DNA of 64,000 bases from a bacterium (lineage in GTDB: Bacteria > Planctomycetota > UBA1135 > UBA2386). Shown piece by piece: positions 8,868-17,218 of this stretch. The stretch spans positions 62,001 to 126,000 of the forward strand of contig JANSXC010000013.1 of the NCBI GenBank assembly GCA_024743115.1. The letters run 5' to 3'. The notes under the pieces were generated by a model. That model was not told where the DNA came from and did not search any database. It saw only the letters and a list, made by a program, of their open reading frames with translations. The position numbers were made by a program, and so were the translations under genes. Within the stretch, counting starts at the first letter, position 1, and each line of letters begins with the position of its first letter.

Positions 8868-9610
8868 CCGAACCCTCCGTCGATGCCGATCGTCTGCCCG
8901 GTGATGTAGGCCGCCTCCTCGGACGCCAGGAACCCGACGAGCGCCGCGACCTCGGCGGGCTGACCGACACGCTGCATCGGAATCTGCTTGGTCACGAAGT
9001 CCGGCACTCCGGCGATCATATCGGTCGCGATCAAACCCGGAGCGACCGCGTTGACAGTGATCTTGCGCTTGGCGAGTTCCATCGCGAGCGCGCGCGTCGC
9101 ACCGAGGATCCCGGCCTTGGCCGCCGCGTAGTTGACCTGCCCGCGATTGCCGCGCGTCGCCGAGATCGAGGACATGTTGACGATGCGGCCCCACTTCTGC
9201 TGAACCATCTGCATGACCAGCGGCCGCGTGACGTGGAAGAAGCCATCGAGCGAGGTGCGCAGAACGCCTTCCCAGTCCTCCTGGCCCATCATCGGGAACG
9301 CGTTGTCGCGCACGATGCCCGCGTTATTGACGAGAACACCGATCGGACGCTCGTCGGTGAGCAGCTCCTCGATCGCCGCGGTCGTCGCTTCGGCATCGGA
9401 GACGTCGAACTGTCGCGCGCTCGCCTCACCGCCCGCGCTCACGATCGACTCCACGACGGCCTGCGCGCCGGCCTCGTCGCGGTTGAAGTTCACGAGAACC
9501 GGATGCCCCATGGCCCCGAGCCGCCGCGCGATCGCAGCCCCGATGCCCTTGCTCGCGCCCGTCACGAGAGCTCGCGTATTGCGCGCCCGCTCGCTGATGG
9601 CCACCGCCAT
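8864..9610 (-). CDS. 3-oxoacyl-ACP reductase (FabG-like SDR)
   Basis: From the ATG at 9610 this is a 248-residue short-chain dehydrogenase. It has the NADPH motif GASKGIG (18-24), NNAG (95-98), the catalytic serine around 148, and YAAAK with Tyr161 and Lys165. The C-terminal IDGGFG ending is typical of FabG. The start codon shares one base with the stop of the upstream lipoprotein gene (TGATG). It would reduce the 3-keto group after each condensation, before the dehydratase acts. A longer frame to 9703 exists but overlaps the upstream gene and adds low-quality sequence. Confidence 0.92.
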   Translation of the reverse strand: MAVAISERARNTRALVTGASKGIGAAIARRLGAMGHPVLVNFNRDEAGAQAVVESIVSAGGEASARQFDVSDAEATTAAIEELLTDERPIGVLVNNAGIVRDNAFPMMGQEDWEGVLRTSLDGFFHVTRPLVMQMVQQKWGRIVNMSSISATRGNRGQVNYAAAKAGILGATRALAMELAKRKITVNAVAPGLIATDMIAGVPDFVTKQIPMQRVGQPAEVAALVGFLASEEAAYITGQTIGIDGGFG

Positions 9611-10179
9611 CACCGCACCTCCAGAACGCGACCATCGCGGTCGAAACGGACATGGAACGTATTGTCGGGTGCCGTCGTGTCCGCGGTCTTCCAGTACTTC
9701 CACGCAGTCTGCTCGAGCGACACCGTGCCGGTCTGCGGCGGCGGGCCGATGGCGGCGAGCACCGCCTTCCGCGTCATGCCGGGCAACACCTGACCGACCC
9801 GGATCGCGTAGCGCACACCCGGCTCGTACCCGGACAGATCGACCGGGTCCCGACCGAGCACCTGCAGGAACGCATCGAGCAACCGACCGCCGGTCTGGCG
9901 GGACGCGTTCTCGATGACGAGATCGCGACCGTCCTTGGTTCGGAGCAGGAGACGATCCGAGCCACTCTCGCGCAGTTCGACCTCGGTATTGATCGGCACG
10001 AGCGCGCCATTGCGGAAGTTCGTCGTGCGGTGGACGCCGTCGACCGTGGCGAGGGTGTACTGGAGAAAGTAGTGGCCGAGAACGATCTCCGGCCGGGTCG
10101 CTTCACAGCCGCTGACAGCCGACAGGCCGACGCCGAGGACGGCAGCGGCGGCGCAGCGACGAACGAAGGAACGACCCAT
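9610..10179 (-). CDS. Lipoprotein with BamE/SmpA-like C-terminal segment
   Basis: The 189-residue product has a lipoprotein signal peptide ending VSGC, with the acylated cysteine near residue 25. The C-terminal part contains VGQVLPGMTRKAVLAAIGPP, resembling the G-M-T-x-x-x-V-x-x-x-x-G-x-P repeat of BamE/SmpA/OmlA outer-membrane proteins, then a predicted beta-rich end. It is coupled to fabG within the pigment operon. Aryl polyenes are anchored in the outer membrane and their clusters often encode small lipoproteins or LolA-like carriers, so a role in envelope placement of the product is plausible. The specific function is unknown. Confidence 0.65.
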   Translation of the reverse strand: MGRSFVRRCAAAAVLGVGLSAVSGCEATRPEIVLGHYFLQYTLATVDGVHRTTNFRNGALVPINTEVELRESGSDRLLLRTKDGRDLVIENASRQTGGRLLDAFLQVLGRDPVDLSGYEPGVRYAIRVGQVLPGMTRKAVLAAIGPPPQTGTVSLEQTAWKYWKTADTTAPDNTFHVRFDRDGRVLEVR

Positions 10180-10211
10180 GGCAAGTCACGCTACGGCGCG
10201 AGCCCGGACGA

Positions 10212-11240
10212 TCAAGGCCGGCCGGGCCGCCCCTCGCCAACCTCGTCGACACCCGCGGGCTCCTTGCCAGACCCGGTATCGGTTGCCAGCCGAGCCTCGT
10301 GCAGCACACCCTGACGCTGCCGATCGAGCTCGAGCCGGAGCACGTCCGGCCGCGCGTAGTGCCCTGCGGGATCGAAGTTGAGGCGCTCGCGCCGCACGAA
10401 CGCGGCGTCGAGTTCGGCGACGATCAAACGTTCTTCACCGGTGGCCGGTTCGACGACGAACGCCCCGTCGGGGCCGGCGATGCAGGAGCCACCATCAGCC
10501 GGCACCGCGGGCAGGGCCGCGCGGAGCTCCGCCGCGTAGGGCACGTGATCGGGCACGTCGTCGCGTCGCATCAGCCCCGCCGCCGCCACCGAATAGCCGC
10601 GCGCCTCCCGCGCCAGGAACGGCGCGGTCGGTCGCGTGTTGCGCTCGTTCCCCGGCCACAGCGCGACGTGCAGCGACTCGCCATCCGCGTGCAGCGCGGC
10701 CCGTGGCAGCGTCATCCAGTTTTCCCAGCAGAGCAGTCCGCCGAGCCGGAACGGGCCGACATCGTGGCACCGCAGACCGTGACCGTCACCCGGCGCCCAG
10801 ACGAGCCGCTCTTCGTGCGTCGGCACGAGCTTGCGATGCACGGGCGCGAGTTCGCCGTCACTCCGAATCACGATCAACGCGCAGTAGAGCGAGTGCCGAC
10901 CGCGATCGGCCGCGCGCTCCATGCAACCGAGCACGATCGTGAGCGCGTGCTCGCGCGCCAGAGTCCGCAGGTCGGCGAGATGATGCTGCGGATCGACGCC
11001 CTGATCGAGGTAGTGCGCGAACAGCTCCTTGTGCCATTCATCCTCGAAGCGGGCCGCGCCGGTGTGCTCGAGCCAGAACGGATAGCCCGGCACGAGCGCT
11101 TCGCCGAAGACGCAGAGCTCTGCGCCCGCGGCCGCCGCGCGGCGCGCATGATCGAGGGCTTTCGCGAGCGTGCGATCGCGGTCGAGCCAGACCGGGGCGA
11201 TCTGGGCGATGGCGATAGTCAACTGCGCCGGGTCAGTCAC
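10212..11240 (-). CDS. Nitrilase-superfamily hydrolase
   Basis: This 342-residue carbon-nitrogen hydrolase carries the full Glu-Lys-Cys triad: Glu47 in FGEALVPGYPFW, Lys137 in HRKLVPT, and Cys171 in LLCWENWM. The pattern C-W-E-N resembles branch 1 nitrilases (nitrile to acid and ammonia) more than amidases. It ends 32 bases before the lipoprotein gene and points the same way, so it may be the first gene of the pigment unit. A nitrilase is not a usual aryl polyene component, so it may be a neighbour with an unrelated role. Confidence 0.82.
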   Translation of the reverse strand: MTDPAQLTIAIAQIAPVWLDRDRTLAKALDHARRAAAAGAELCVFGEALVPGYPFWLEHTGAARFEDEWHKELFAHYLDQGVDPQHHLADLRTLAREHALTIVLGCMERAADRGRHSLYCALIVIRSDGELAPVHRKLVPTHEERLVWAPGDGHGLRCHDVGPFRLGGLLCWENWMTLPRAALHADGESLHVALWPGNERNTRPTAPFLAREARGYSVAAAGLMRRDDVPDHVPYAAELRAALPAVPADGGSCIAGPDGAFVVEPATGEERLIVAELDAAFVRRERLNFDPAGHYARPDVLRLELDRQRQGVLHEARLATDTGSGKEPAGVDEVGEGRPGRP

Positions 11241-11304
11241 CTGAGTGACAATATCCCGTAACCCGCGCGGGCGCGCGGTCCGAACGGCGGCGGGGCCGGA
11301 AGCG

Positions 11305-12288
11305 TCAGTAGGACGGCCGCGCGGGCACTGCAGTACTGCTCTTCTGCATCACGAGCAGCGCACGTTCGGCCGCGGGCAAGCCCTGCTCGGCCGCCAACGC
11401 GAACAGCCGTTCGGCCTCTTCGCGATTCGGCGTCATGCCGTGACCGCGCAGGTTGACGAGCGCGAGCGTGTGCTGCGCTATGGGCAGCTCCTGCGCCGCC
11501 GCCTGCTCGAGCCAGTGCCGCGCTTCGTCGCTGTCCTGGGCGACACCGCGCCCGACGAGATGCATCCAGCCGACGTGATGCTGCGCCTGCGCAAGACCCT
11601 GCTTCGCCGCCGCGAGAAACCAGGTCGCCGCCATGCTCTCGTCGCGGAGCACGCCCCTGCCGCGGAACAGCAGGAGCCCGAGACGATACTGCGCCGCCGC
11701 ATCACCCTGATCGGCGGCTTCCCGGTAGAGCTTCGCAGCCCGCTGCGGGTTCGGCTCGATCCCGAGACCTTCTTCGTAGATCGCCCCGAGAATGCGCTGC
11801 GCCTTGCTGTCGCCGCTCTCTGCCGCGCGCGCGAGCCAGACGCGGGCGAGTTCGAGGTTCTGCTCCACGGCCTGGCCGAAGAGGAACATCACCCCGCGAT
11901 TGCATTGGGCCTGGGAAAACCCCTGGTCCGCCGCGACCCCGAACCAGTGCGCGGCGCGCTCGTGCGACCGTTCGCAACCCTGGCCGTTGTAATAGAGCAA
12001 CCCGAGATTGTTCTGCGCCGCCGCATGACCCTGGTCGGCCGCCTGCTGATAGAGCTCGAACGCCCGTTGGAAATCCTGTTCGACGCCCTGGCCCTCGTCG
12101 TAGGCGAGCGCGAGCAGATACTGCGCATCGGCGTCGCCACGCTTCGCTTCGGGCTTCAGCGTCGCCACCGCCGCAGCCTGGTCACCGCGCTGACCCGCCA
12201 ACCAGGCGCGCTCGGTCGACGTAGTACATGCGGCACAGAACAGGAGGCAGATCCCCACCCCCCGAGCGGTTCGAAAGCTCGGCATCAT
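11305..12288 (-). CDS. Sel1-repeat lipoprotein
   Basis: Using the MMPSF start at 12288, the 327-residue product begins with a lipoprotein signal peptide (ICLLFCAACTT). It is followed by about seven Sel1-type repeats of roughly 36 residues, each built around A-x-x-x-L-G-x-x-Y-x-x-G-x-G-V and A-A-x-x-W-x-x-x-A-A-x-Q-G. Sel1 solenoids mediate protein-protein contacts, often in envelope complexes. It lies 90 bases downstream of the TPR lipoprotein gene of the TonB operon on the same strand and may be its last member, although the gap could also hold a separate promoter. Confidence 0.83.
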   Translation of the reverse strand: MMPSFRTARGVGICLLFCAACTTSTERAWLAGQRGDQAAAVATLKPEAKRGDADAQYLLALAYDEGQGVEQDFQRAFELYQQAADQGHAAAQNNLGLLYYNGQGCERSHERAAHWFGVAADQGFSQAQCNRGVMFLFGQAVEQNLELARVWLARAAESGDSKAQRILGAIYEEGLGIEPNPQRAAKLYREAADQGDAAAQYRLGLLLFRGRGVLRDESMAATWFLAAAKQGLAQAQHHVGWMHLVGRGVAQDSDEARHWLEQAAAQELPIAQHTLALVNLRGHGMTPNREEAERLFALAAEQGLPAAERALLVMQKSSTAVPARPSY

Positions 12289-12378
12289 GGGGTCGGTATC
12301 GGCGACCCCACGCGCCGCCCTTGAACAAGGTCCCGTCAAGACGCCCGAGTCGCGCCCCGACGGCGGCCCCGAGTCCGC

Positions 12379-13878
12379 TCAGCTGCCGCCGCCCTCGGCG
12401 TAGCGCTCGACCTTCTCGAGCCATTCGCGGACGTTGTCGCGCGGCTTCAGGAGCTGCGCGCGGCGCAGGAGCGGCAGCGCCTCGGCGTAACGCCCCTCGC
12501 GCACCAGCAGCTGGGCGTGACGGACCTTGGCGTCGGCTTCGAAGTCCGGGACGTTCGCCGCGTTCTCGTAGTAGAGAATCGCGCGGTCGACGTCACCCTT
12601 CCGACCATAGTGCTGCGCCAGCAGGATCAGCGCCTCGCCGTCGAGCGGATCGAGCGTCACGATCTCTTCGAGGATCTTGGCCTGGTCGTCGCTCGCCCCT
12701 TCGGTCATCGCGATGCGGGCGCGCAGCTTGAGAAGATCCTTCTTGTCCTCGCCGGCAATCAGCGCGGCGAAGCGCGACTCGACGACCTCGAGCAGACGCT
12801 TACCCTGATCCATCGCGTTGCGCGAGATCAGGACCTTGGCGTTGCGGATGATGTTGGCGACCTTGGGATCACGATCCTTGTCGAGCGCGCGGGTGTAGGC
12901 CCCGACCGCGAGCTCGTACATCCCGTCGTTGACGTAGATGTCACCGAGCGTGTTGAGGCTCTCCGGCGTCGACTGGCCGAGCTCGTCGACGATCTCGAAG
13001 TTCTCCGCCGCCTTCTGGGTGTCCTCCATGCCGAGGAACGCATTGGCCTGAAGCAGCCAGAGCTGGCCATCGTGGGAGTTGTTCTTCAGCAGCGAATCGA
13101 GCAGAGAGGCGACGGCACCGAACCGCTTCTGCTTGAACAAGCTCTTCGCGAGGCCGATGCGCCAGTCGGCTGACGCCGGATCGAACAGCGAAGCCATCCG
13201 ATACGCCGACTCGGCCGCGACGTGATCCTCGATCATCGAGTAGCTGTAGCCCAGCAGGCCGTAGGTCACGGCATCGCTCTTGCCGTACTGCAGCACGTGT
13301 GCGAACGCATCCGCGGCACTCGCGAAGTCGCCGAGCCGAACGTGGCAGATGCCGAGGTTCTTCCAGGCACGCGGGAACTTCTGATGCTTCTTGATCGCAT
13401 CGTCGTAGGCGTCCGCGGCCTCACCGAACTTCTCGCTCTCGAAGTGCACGTTGCCGAGCGTGAACTCGAACATCGCGGTCGACGTGGCCCCGACGAGCGT
13501 CTGCAGCTGCTCACGCGCCCACTCGAGCCGCTTGTCGGCGATCGCGCCGAGGATCTCCTGCATCGCCTCCCGCTCTTCCTGGGTGATCGCAGGCTCGATC
13601 TCGGTATCGGGCAGATAGCTCTCGGCGAACGCCCTGCGGAACTCGATGTCGCCCCAGATCTCGAGCCGATCCTGATCGGATGGCGCCTGGACCGGTCGAG
13701 GGTCCTGAGGTTCAGGTTCCTGCGGCGCGCCCTCGACGGGTGTGGCTTCGGCAACCTTCGAAACCCGACCGACCTCGACACTCGCGCCGTCGGTCAGCCG
13801 CACCGAGCCGCTCGAGAGCGCCGAGCAACCGGCGAGCCCGAGCAGCAGAACAGTGGAATACGGGAGTCGGATGTTCAT
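12379..13878 (-). CDS. TPR lipoprotein of the TonB2-type system
   Basis: This 499-residue protein has a short lipoprotein signal peptide (LLLGLAGC, lipobox cysteine near 18), a proline/glutamate-rich linker (about 45-68), then a long array of tetratricopeptide-like helical pairs from about 130 to the end. It begins six bases after the tonB stop, as in Vibrio TonB2 clusters, where a TPR protein gene follows tonB2. There the TPR protein is proposed to help stabilise or connect the complex across the periplasm. Outer-membrane lipidation is inferred from the lipobox alone. Confidence 0.83.
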   Translation of the reverse strand: MNIRLPYSTVLLLGLAGCSALSSGSVRLTDGASVEVGRVSKVAEATPVEGAPQEPEPQDPRPVQAPSDQDRLEIWGDIEFRRAFAESYLPDTEIEPAITQEEREAMQEILGAIADKRLEWAREQLQTLVGATSTAMFEFTLGNVHFESEKFGEAADAYDDAIKKHQKFPRAWKNLGICHVRLGDFASAADAFAHVLQYGKSDAVTYGLLGYSYSMIEDHVAAESAYRMASLFDPASADWRIGLAKSLFKQKRFGAVASLLDSLLKNNSHDGQLWLLQANAFLGMEDTQKAAENFEIVDELGQSTPESLNTLGDIYVNDGMYELAVGAYTRALDKDRDPKVANIIRNAKVLISRNAMDQGKRLLEVVESRFAALIAGEDKKDLLKLRARIAMTEGASDDQAKILEEIVTLDPLDGEALILLAQHYGRKGDVDRAILYYENAANVPDFEADAKVRHAQLLVREGRYAEALPLLRRAQLLKPRDNVREWLEKVERYAEGGGS

Positions 13879-13884
13879 CGTGCT

Positions 13885-14535
13885 CTACTTGAATCGGAGT
13901 GGCAGCTTCATGCGGAAGCGGACGGGTTCGTTGTTGCGCTTGCCCGCCTCGAAACGCCATTGGCGGATGGCCGTCAGTGCGGACCGCTCGAACGCGGGGT
14001 CACTCGAACGCAAAACGCTCGGGTCCTCGACGCGACCGTCGACCGTCACCCAGAACGCCAGCGTCACCGTCGCCGGCGCCTTGCGACGCAGCGCCGGGGT
14101 CAACACGGGCGGCGTCTGGTAGACGACCTTGGGCTTCTGGTCGAGATCGAGATCCGAGAACAGGTCTTCGCCGGCACCGCCGCCACTGCCGACCAGGTTG
14201 TCCATGTTGATGCCGAAGTCACCGGCGAGGTACCCGCCGCCGAGACCCGGATTGAGCGCGAGCTCGAGCTGCGAGAGATCTAGCGGCGCCATCTGCTCCT
14301 TGAGCTCCGGCGGCTTCTCCTCGGGCTCGGGTTCGGGCTCGGGCTCGGGCGGCGGCGGCTCGGGCGGCGGCGGTAGATACGTGTCGACGTCCGTGAGCGA
14401 CACGGTGTCGTCCTCCGCAGCCGTGATCGCCTTGAGCAGCGGCAGAACGAGGAAACACATCAACGTCAGCCACGACGAGCCGAACACGACCAGGAACCGG
14501 TAACGCCAGGGCGCCTTGGTCTTCCCGGTGTTCAC
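13885..14535 (-). CDS. tonB: TonB energy transducer
   Basis: The 216-residue protein has one N-terminal transmembrane helix (about 15-37), a proline/glutamate-rich periplasmic spacer (about 53-77) and a C-terminal TonB fold (about 135-216). That fold carries the conserved V-x-V-D-G-R-V-x-D-P-x-V and A-I-R-Q-W-R-F motifs. The spacer is short compared with E. coli TonB, as is usual for TonB2-type proteins working with TtpC. It lies two bases after exbD and six bases before the TPR gene. It transmits proton-motive-force energy to the outer-membrane receptor encoded in the same operon. Confidence 0.9.
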   Translation of the reverse strand: MNTGKTKAPWRYRFLVVFGSSWLTLMCFLVLPLLKAITAAEDDTVSLTDVDTYLPPPPEPPPPEPEPEPEPEEKPPELKEQMAPLDLSQLELALNPGLGGGYLAGDFGINMDNLVGSGGGAGEDLFSDLDLDQKPKVVYQTPPVLTPALRRKAPATVTLAFWVTVDGRVEDPSVLRSSDPAFERSALTAIRQWRFEAGKRNNEPVRFRMKLPLRFK

Positions 14536-14537
14536 AC

Positions 14538-14948
14538 TCAGCTCCTGCGCGGATCCGCCGCGATGCTGATCTTCTCGGCGCCGCCGAGCTTGGCCTCGTC
14601 GATGACACGAACCAGGATGCCGGCCGGCGCCTGAGCATCGGCCTGGATAATCACCGGCACCTTCTCCTTCTGGATCTCACGCTTTACGAGCGGCCGCACG
14701 CCAGCGACCGAAATCGGGCGCTCGGCGTGGATCACTTCGCCCCCGGCGGTCACCGCGAGGAAGATGCTGGTCTTCTCGAGGTTGCTCGCGGATGCGGCTT
14801 CGGGCTTGTCGACCTCGACGCCGGTTTCCTCGACGAACGTCGTCGTCACGATGAAGAAGATCAGCAGGATGAAGACGCAGTCGATCATCGGCGAGATGTC
14901 GATCGTGGTCTCGGTGTCTTCTTCGGCGGCGTGGCGGAATCGGGACAT
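14538..14948 (-). CDS. exbD: ExbD-type biopolymer transport protein
   Basis: This 136-residue protein has an acidic N-terminus, one transmembrane helix (IDISPMIDCVFILLIFFIVTT region, about 17-38) with the conserved membrane aspartate (PMID), and a periplasmic C-terminal domain. The aspartate is the proton-conducting residue of ExbD/TolR. Gene order ExbB, ExbD, TonB with short gaps supports a single inner-membrane motor. TolR is the main alternative family, but the adjacent TonB favours ExbD. Confidence 0.93.
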   Translation of the reverse strand: MSRFRHAAEEDTETTIDISPMIDCVFILLIFFIVTTTFVEETGVEVDKPEAASASNLEKTSIFLAVTAGGEVIHAERPISVAGVRPLVKREIQKEKVPVIIQADAQAPAGILVRVIDEAKLGGAEKISIAADPRRS

Positions 14949-14978
14949 GGCTTGGCTCCTCGGGAGTCTTCGGTCCGG

Positions 14979-15614
14979 TCAGGCGGCCGCGTGCTGACGC
15001 AGGCGCCGATAGAGTTTCTGGGTGCAGACGGTCTCGAGATGGGCGAGGAACGCCCGGTACTCGTCGAACTTGCGCTGCAGGTGGAAGCGGAAGAACAAAC
15101 CCGGAATCGCGATGACGAGCCCGGTCTCGGTGGTGATGAGGGCAGCTGAGATACCCTTGGCAACCATGCCCATGGTTTGATCGCCGCCGCCGCCCGTCGC
15201 GAGCGCATCGAAGGTCTGGAGCATGCCGGTCACCGTGCCGAGCAGCCCCAGCAACGGCGCCGCGGCGACGCAGACCTTCATGACGCGGAGGTCGCGCTGG
15301 AACGGCGCGAGTTCCGCCGATCGGATCTCGGCGAACGCGGTCGCCTGTTCCTTGACCGAAGCGGCGCCCGTGACGTTGTCGAGCAACCAGCCGATCGGCC
15401 CCTCGCGCCGATCCGGCAGATCGATCCAGCGGCGCCACAGCCCTTCGGGCACGTCGCGGTAACGCTTCCCGCTCAGCCGCAGGTGGATGTGGATGCCGAG
15501 CGCAAACGTGATGAACGCGAGGCTCGCGAGCGGCGGCATACACCAACCGCCATCGTTCCAGATCGTGGCCGTCTCGACCCAGATCGCCGCCAGCGTCTCG
15601 AGAATGAAGTCCAT
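14979..15614 (-). CDS. exbB: ExbB-type proton channel protein (MotA/TolQ/ExbB)
   Basis: The 211-residue protein has three hydrophobic segments (about 27-45, 108-130, 153-175) and the family blocks AAPLLGLLGTVTGM and GISAALITTETGLVIAIPGL, containing the conserved glycine-rich turn and the threonines lining the proton path. It is the short ExbB of the operon, six bases downstream of the longer ExbB-like gene. This two-ExbB arrangement is characteristic of TonB2/TtpC systems. Confidence 0.92.
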   Translation of the reverse strand: MDFILETLAAIWVETATIWNDGGWCMPPLASLAFITFALGIHIHLRLSGKRYRDVPEGLWRRWIDLPDRREGPIGWLLDNVTGAASVKEQATAFAEIRSAELAPFQRDLRVMKVCVAAAPLLGLLGTVTGMLQTFDALATGGGGDQTMGMVAKGISAALITTETGLVIAIPGLFFRFHLQRKFDEYRAFLAHLETVCTQKLYRRLRQHAAA

Positions 15615-15620
15615 GACGCT

Positions 15621-17207
15621 CTAAGCGGGGTGGGACGCCTGGTCCTTGCCGTTCTGCGTAGCCAGCATCTCGGTAACGAGTTCTCGCACGCGATCGATGG
15701 GCACCATGTCCTGACCGGGGCCATTGCCGGCACCGGCAAGTTCCCGACCGTGCCCGAGCCCATCGACCACGAGCAGCTTCTGGCCGAGTCGGTTGACGAA
15801 CGCGACCGCCGCCTTCTCCATGCGATCGACGATGCCTTTGGCCTTGCGCGACAGGAACGCGTGCAGGAGCAGCGACGGGATCGCGACATAGAGCCCGGTC
15901 TCCGTGGTGATCAGCGCCTCGGAGATACCGCTCGACAGCGCCTTGGCGTTGCCCGAACCGACGACCGTCATGAGACCGAACGTCTTCATGATGCCGGTCA
16001 CGGTACCGAGCAGGCCGAGCAGCGGCGCTGACGCCGCCGTGATCGCGATGAACGGCAACATGCGCTGCAGCTTGAGTCGCATCGACAACGTGTGCTCGTA
16101 CATCACTTCCTCGACGAGCTCGCGCGGGTCGTCCATGTGTTCGACGCCGTCGCGCAGCATGCGGCCGATGGGCCCCGGGACCGAGGTCGCCTCTTCGCGC
16201 GCCCCAGCCTGGTCGTTGGCGCTGACACTCTGCATGAGTTCGTTGAGGCGCCGATTCGACGGCATCCGGACCATCATCAGGCCGATCCACTTCCAGAGCG
16301 CGACGAGCAGCGCCGCCCCCGCGAGCACGAACATCGGATACATGACCACGCCGCCCTTCTGGAGGTGCTCCCAGTAGGTCTCCTGGAGCGCTGCGACCTG
16401 CGCGGCCTCGCCGAGACTCGGATCGACCGGCAGATCGCCAACTCCGGCTGTCACGAGGTTCTTGGTGGCCTCCGCGAGTTCGGGCGCCGGCAGCTCGGCG
16501 ATCGACGGCTGGTTCGAATCGTCGCGATCTTCGATCGTGCCAACGGCGCGACCGCTCTGCGACAGGAACACCGCGGCCGGCCCGACGAGCACGAACTTAC
16601 CGTCCGTGACGAGCCCGTCAGACGCGACCGCCTGGCCCTCGAACGTCGTGCCGCCGACTGCGTCCTCGAGGCGATCGAGCGCCGCACCCAGGACCGCGAC
16701 CTGCGCCGCGGCGACATCCTCGGCCGGCAAACCCGTGTTCTCCATCGCGAGGCGCGCGGACTTGATCGTCTCGGCATAGCGCCCACGCTCTGCTATATGG
16801 ATGCGCGACTCGAAGTTGCGCATGTAGTCACTGAGCAGGTTGCGAACGCTCGTCGCGTCCTGCTCGAGCCACTTGATCGTGTCCTCGAGGTTCGTCAGCG
16901 ACAGCGCGCGCGTCTCGAGCATGCGCGAGCGCTCCTGAAACTCGCGACGCGCGTCGATCAGCTCGTCGCGGCGCTGGCGCAGCGTGGGCATCAGGTCGAG
17001 CTTCTCCCTGGTGACCTGCTCCCGGACCTTGCGCAGCTCTTCGAGCGCTTCTTCGTACTTCTTCTCGAACGCCGACGTGGCGTTCTCAATCGCGCTGGGC
17101 TCCTGCAGGCGCTCGCCCTGACCCTGGGCCAGGGCGAACGCCGGCGCCGCCAACACGGCGAGTCCGAGAGCGGAGCGCGTGAGGAGATTCTGGAATCGAA
17201 AGTTCAT
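15621..17207 (-). CDS. TtpC-like long ExbB homologue with periplasmic coiled-coil domain
   Basis: From the ATG at 17207 the product is 528 residues. It has a signal peptide ending around AFALAQG, a coiled-coil region rich in E-K-x-x-E-E-A-L-x-E-L-R-K (about 35-130), a variable beta-rich domain, and a C-terminal MotA/TolQ/ExbB domain (about 285-500) with ASAPLLGLLGTVTGIM. This architecture matches TtpC of Vibrio TonB2 systems, a third component proposed to reach across the periplasm and required for TonB2 function. It sits between the DUF3450 and exbB genes, the same order as in Vibrio. The open frame extends to 17483 but overlaps the DUF3450 gene. Confidence 0.87.
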   Translation of the reverse strand: MNFRFQNLLTRSALGLAVLAAPAFALAQGQGERLQEPSAIENATSAFEKKYEEALEELRKVREQVTREKLDLMPTLRQRRDELIDARREFQERSRMLETRALSLTNLEDTIKWLEQDATSVRNLLSDYMRNFESRIHIAERGRYAETIKSARLAMENTGLPAEDVAAAQVAVLGAALDRLEDAVGGTTFEGQAVASDGLVTDGKFVLVGPAAVFLSQSGRAVGTIEDRDDSNQPSIAELPAPELAEATKNLVTAGVGDLPVDPSLGEAAQVAALQETYWEHLQKGGVVMYPMFVLAGAALLVALWKWIGLMMVRMPSNRRLNELMQSVSANDQAGAREEATSVPGPIGRMLRDGVEHMDDPRELVEEVMYEHTLSMRLKLQRMLPFIAITAASAPLLGLLGTVTGIMKTFGLMTVVGSGNAKALSSGISEALITTETGLYVAIPSLLLHAFLSRKAKGIVDRMEKAAVAFVNRLGQKLLVVDGLGHGRELAGAGNGPGQDMVPIDRVRELVTEMLATQNGKDQASHPA

Positions 17208-17218
17208 GGCCTTGCTCC

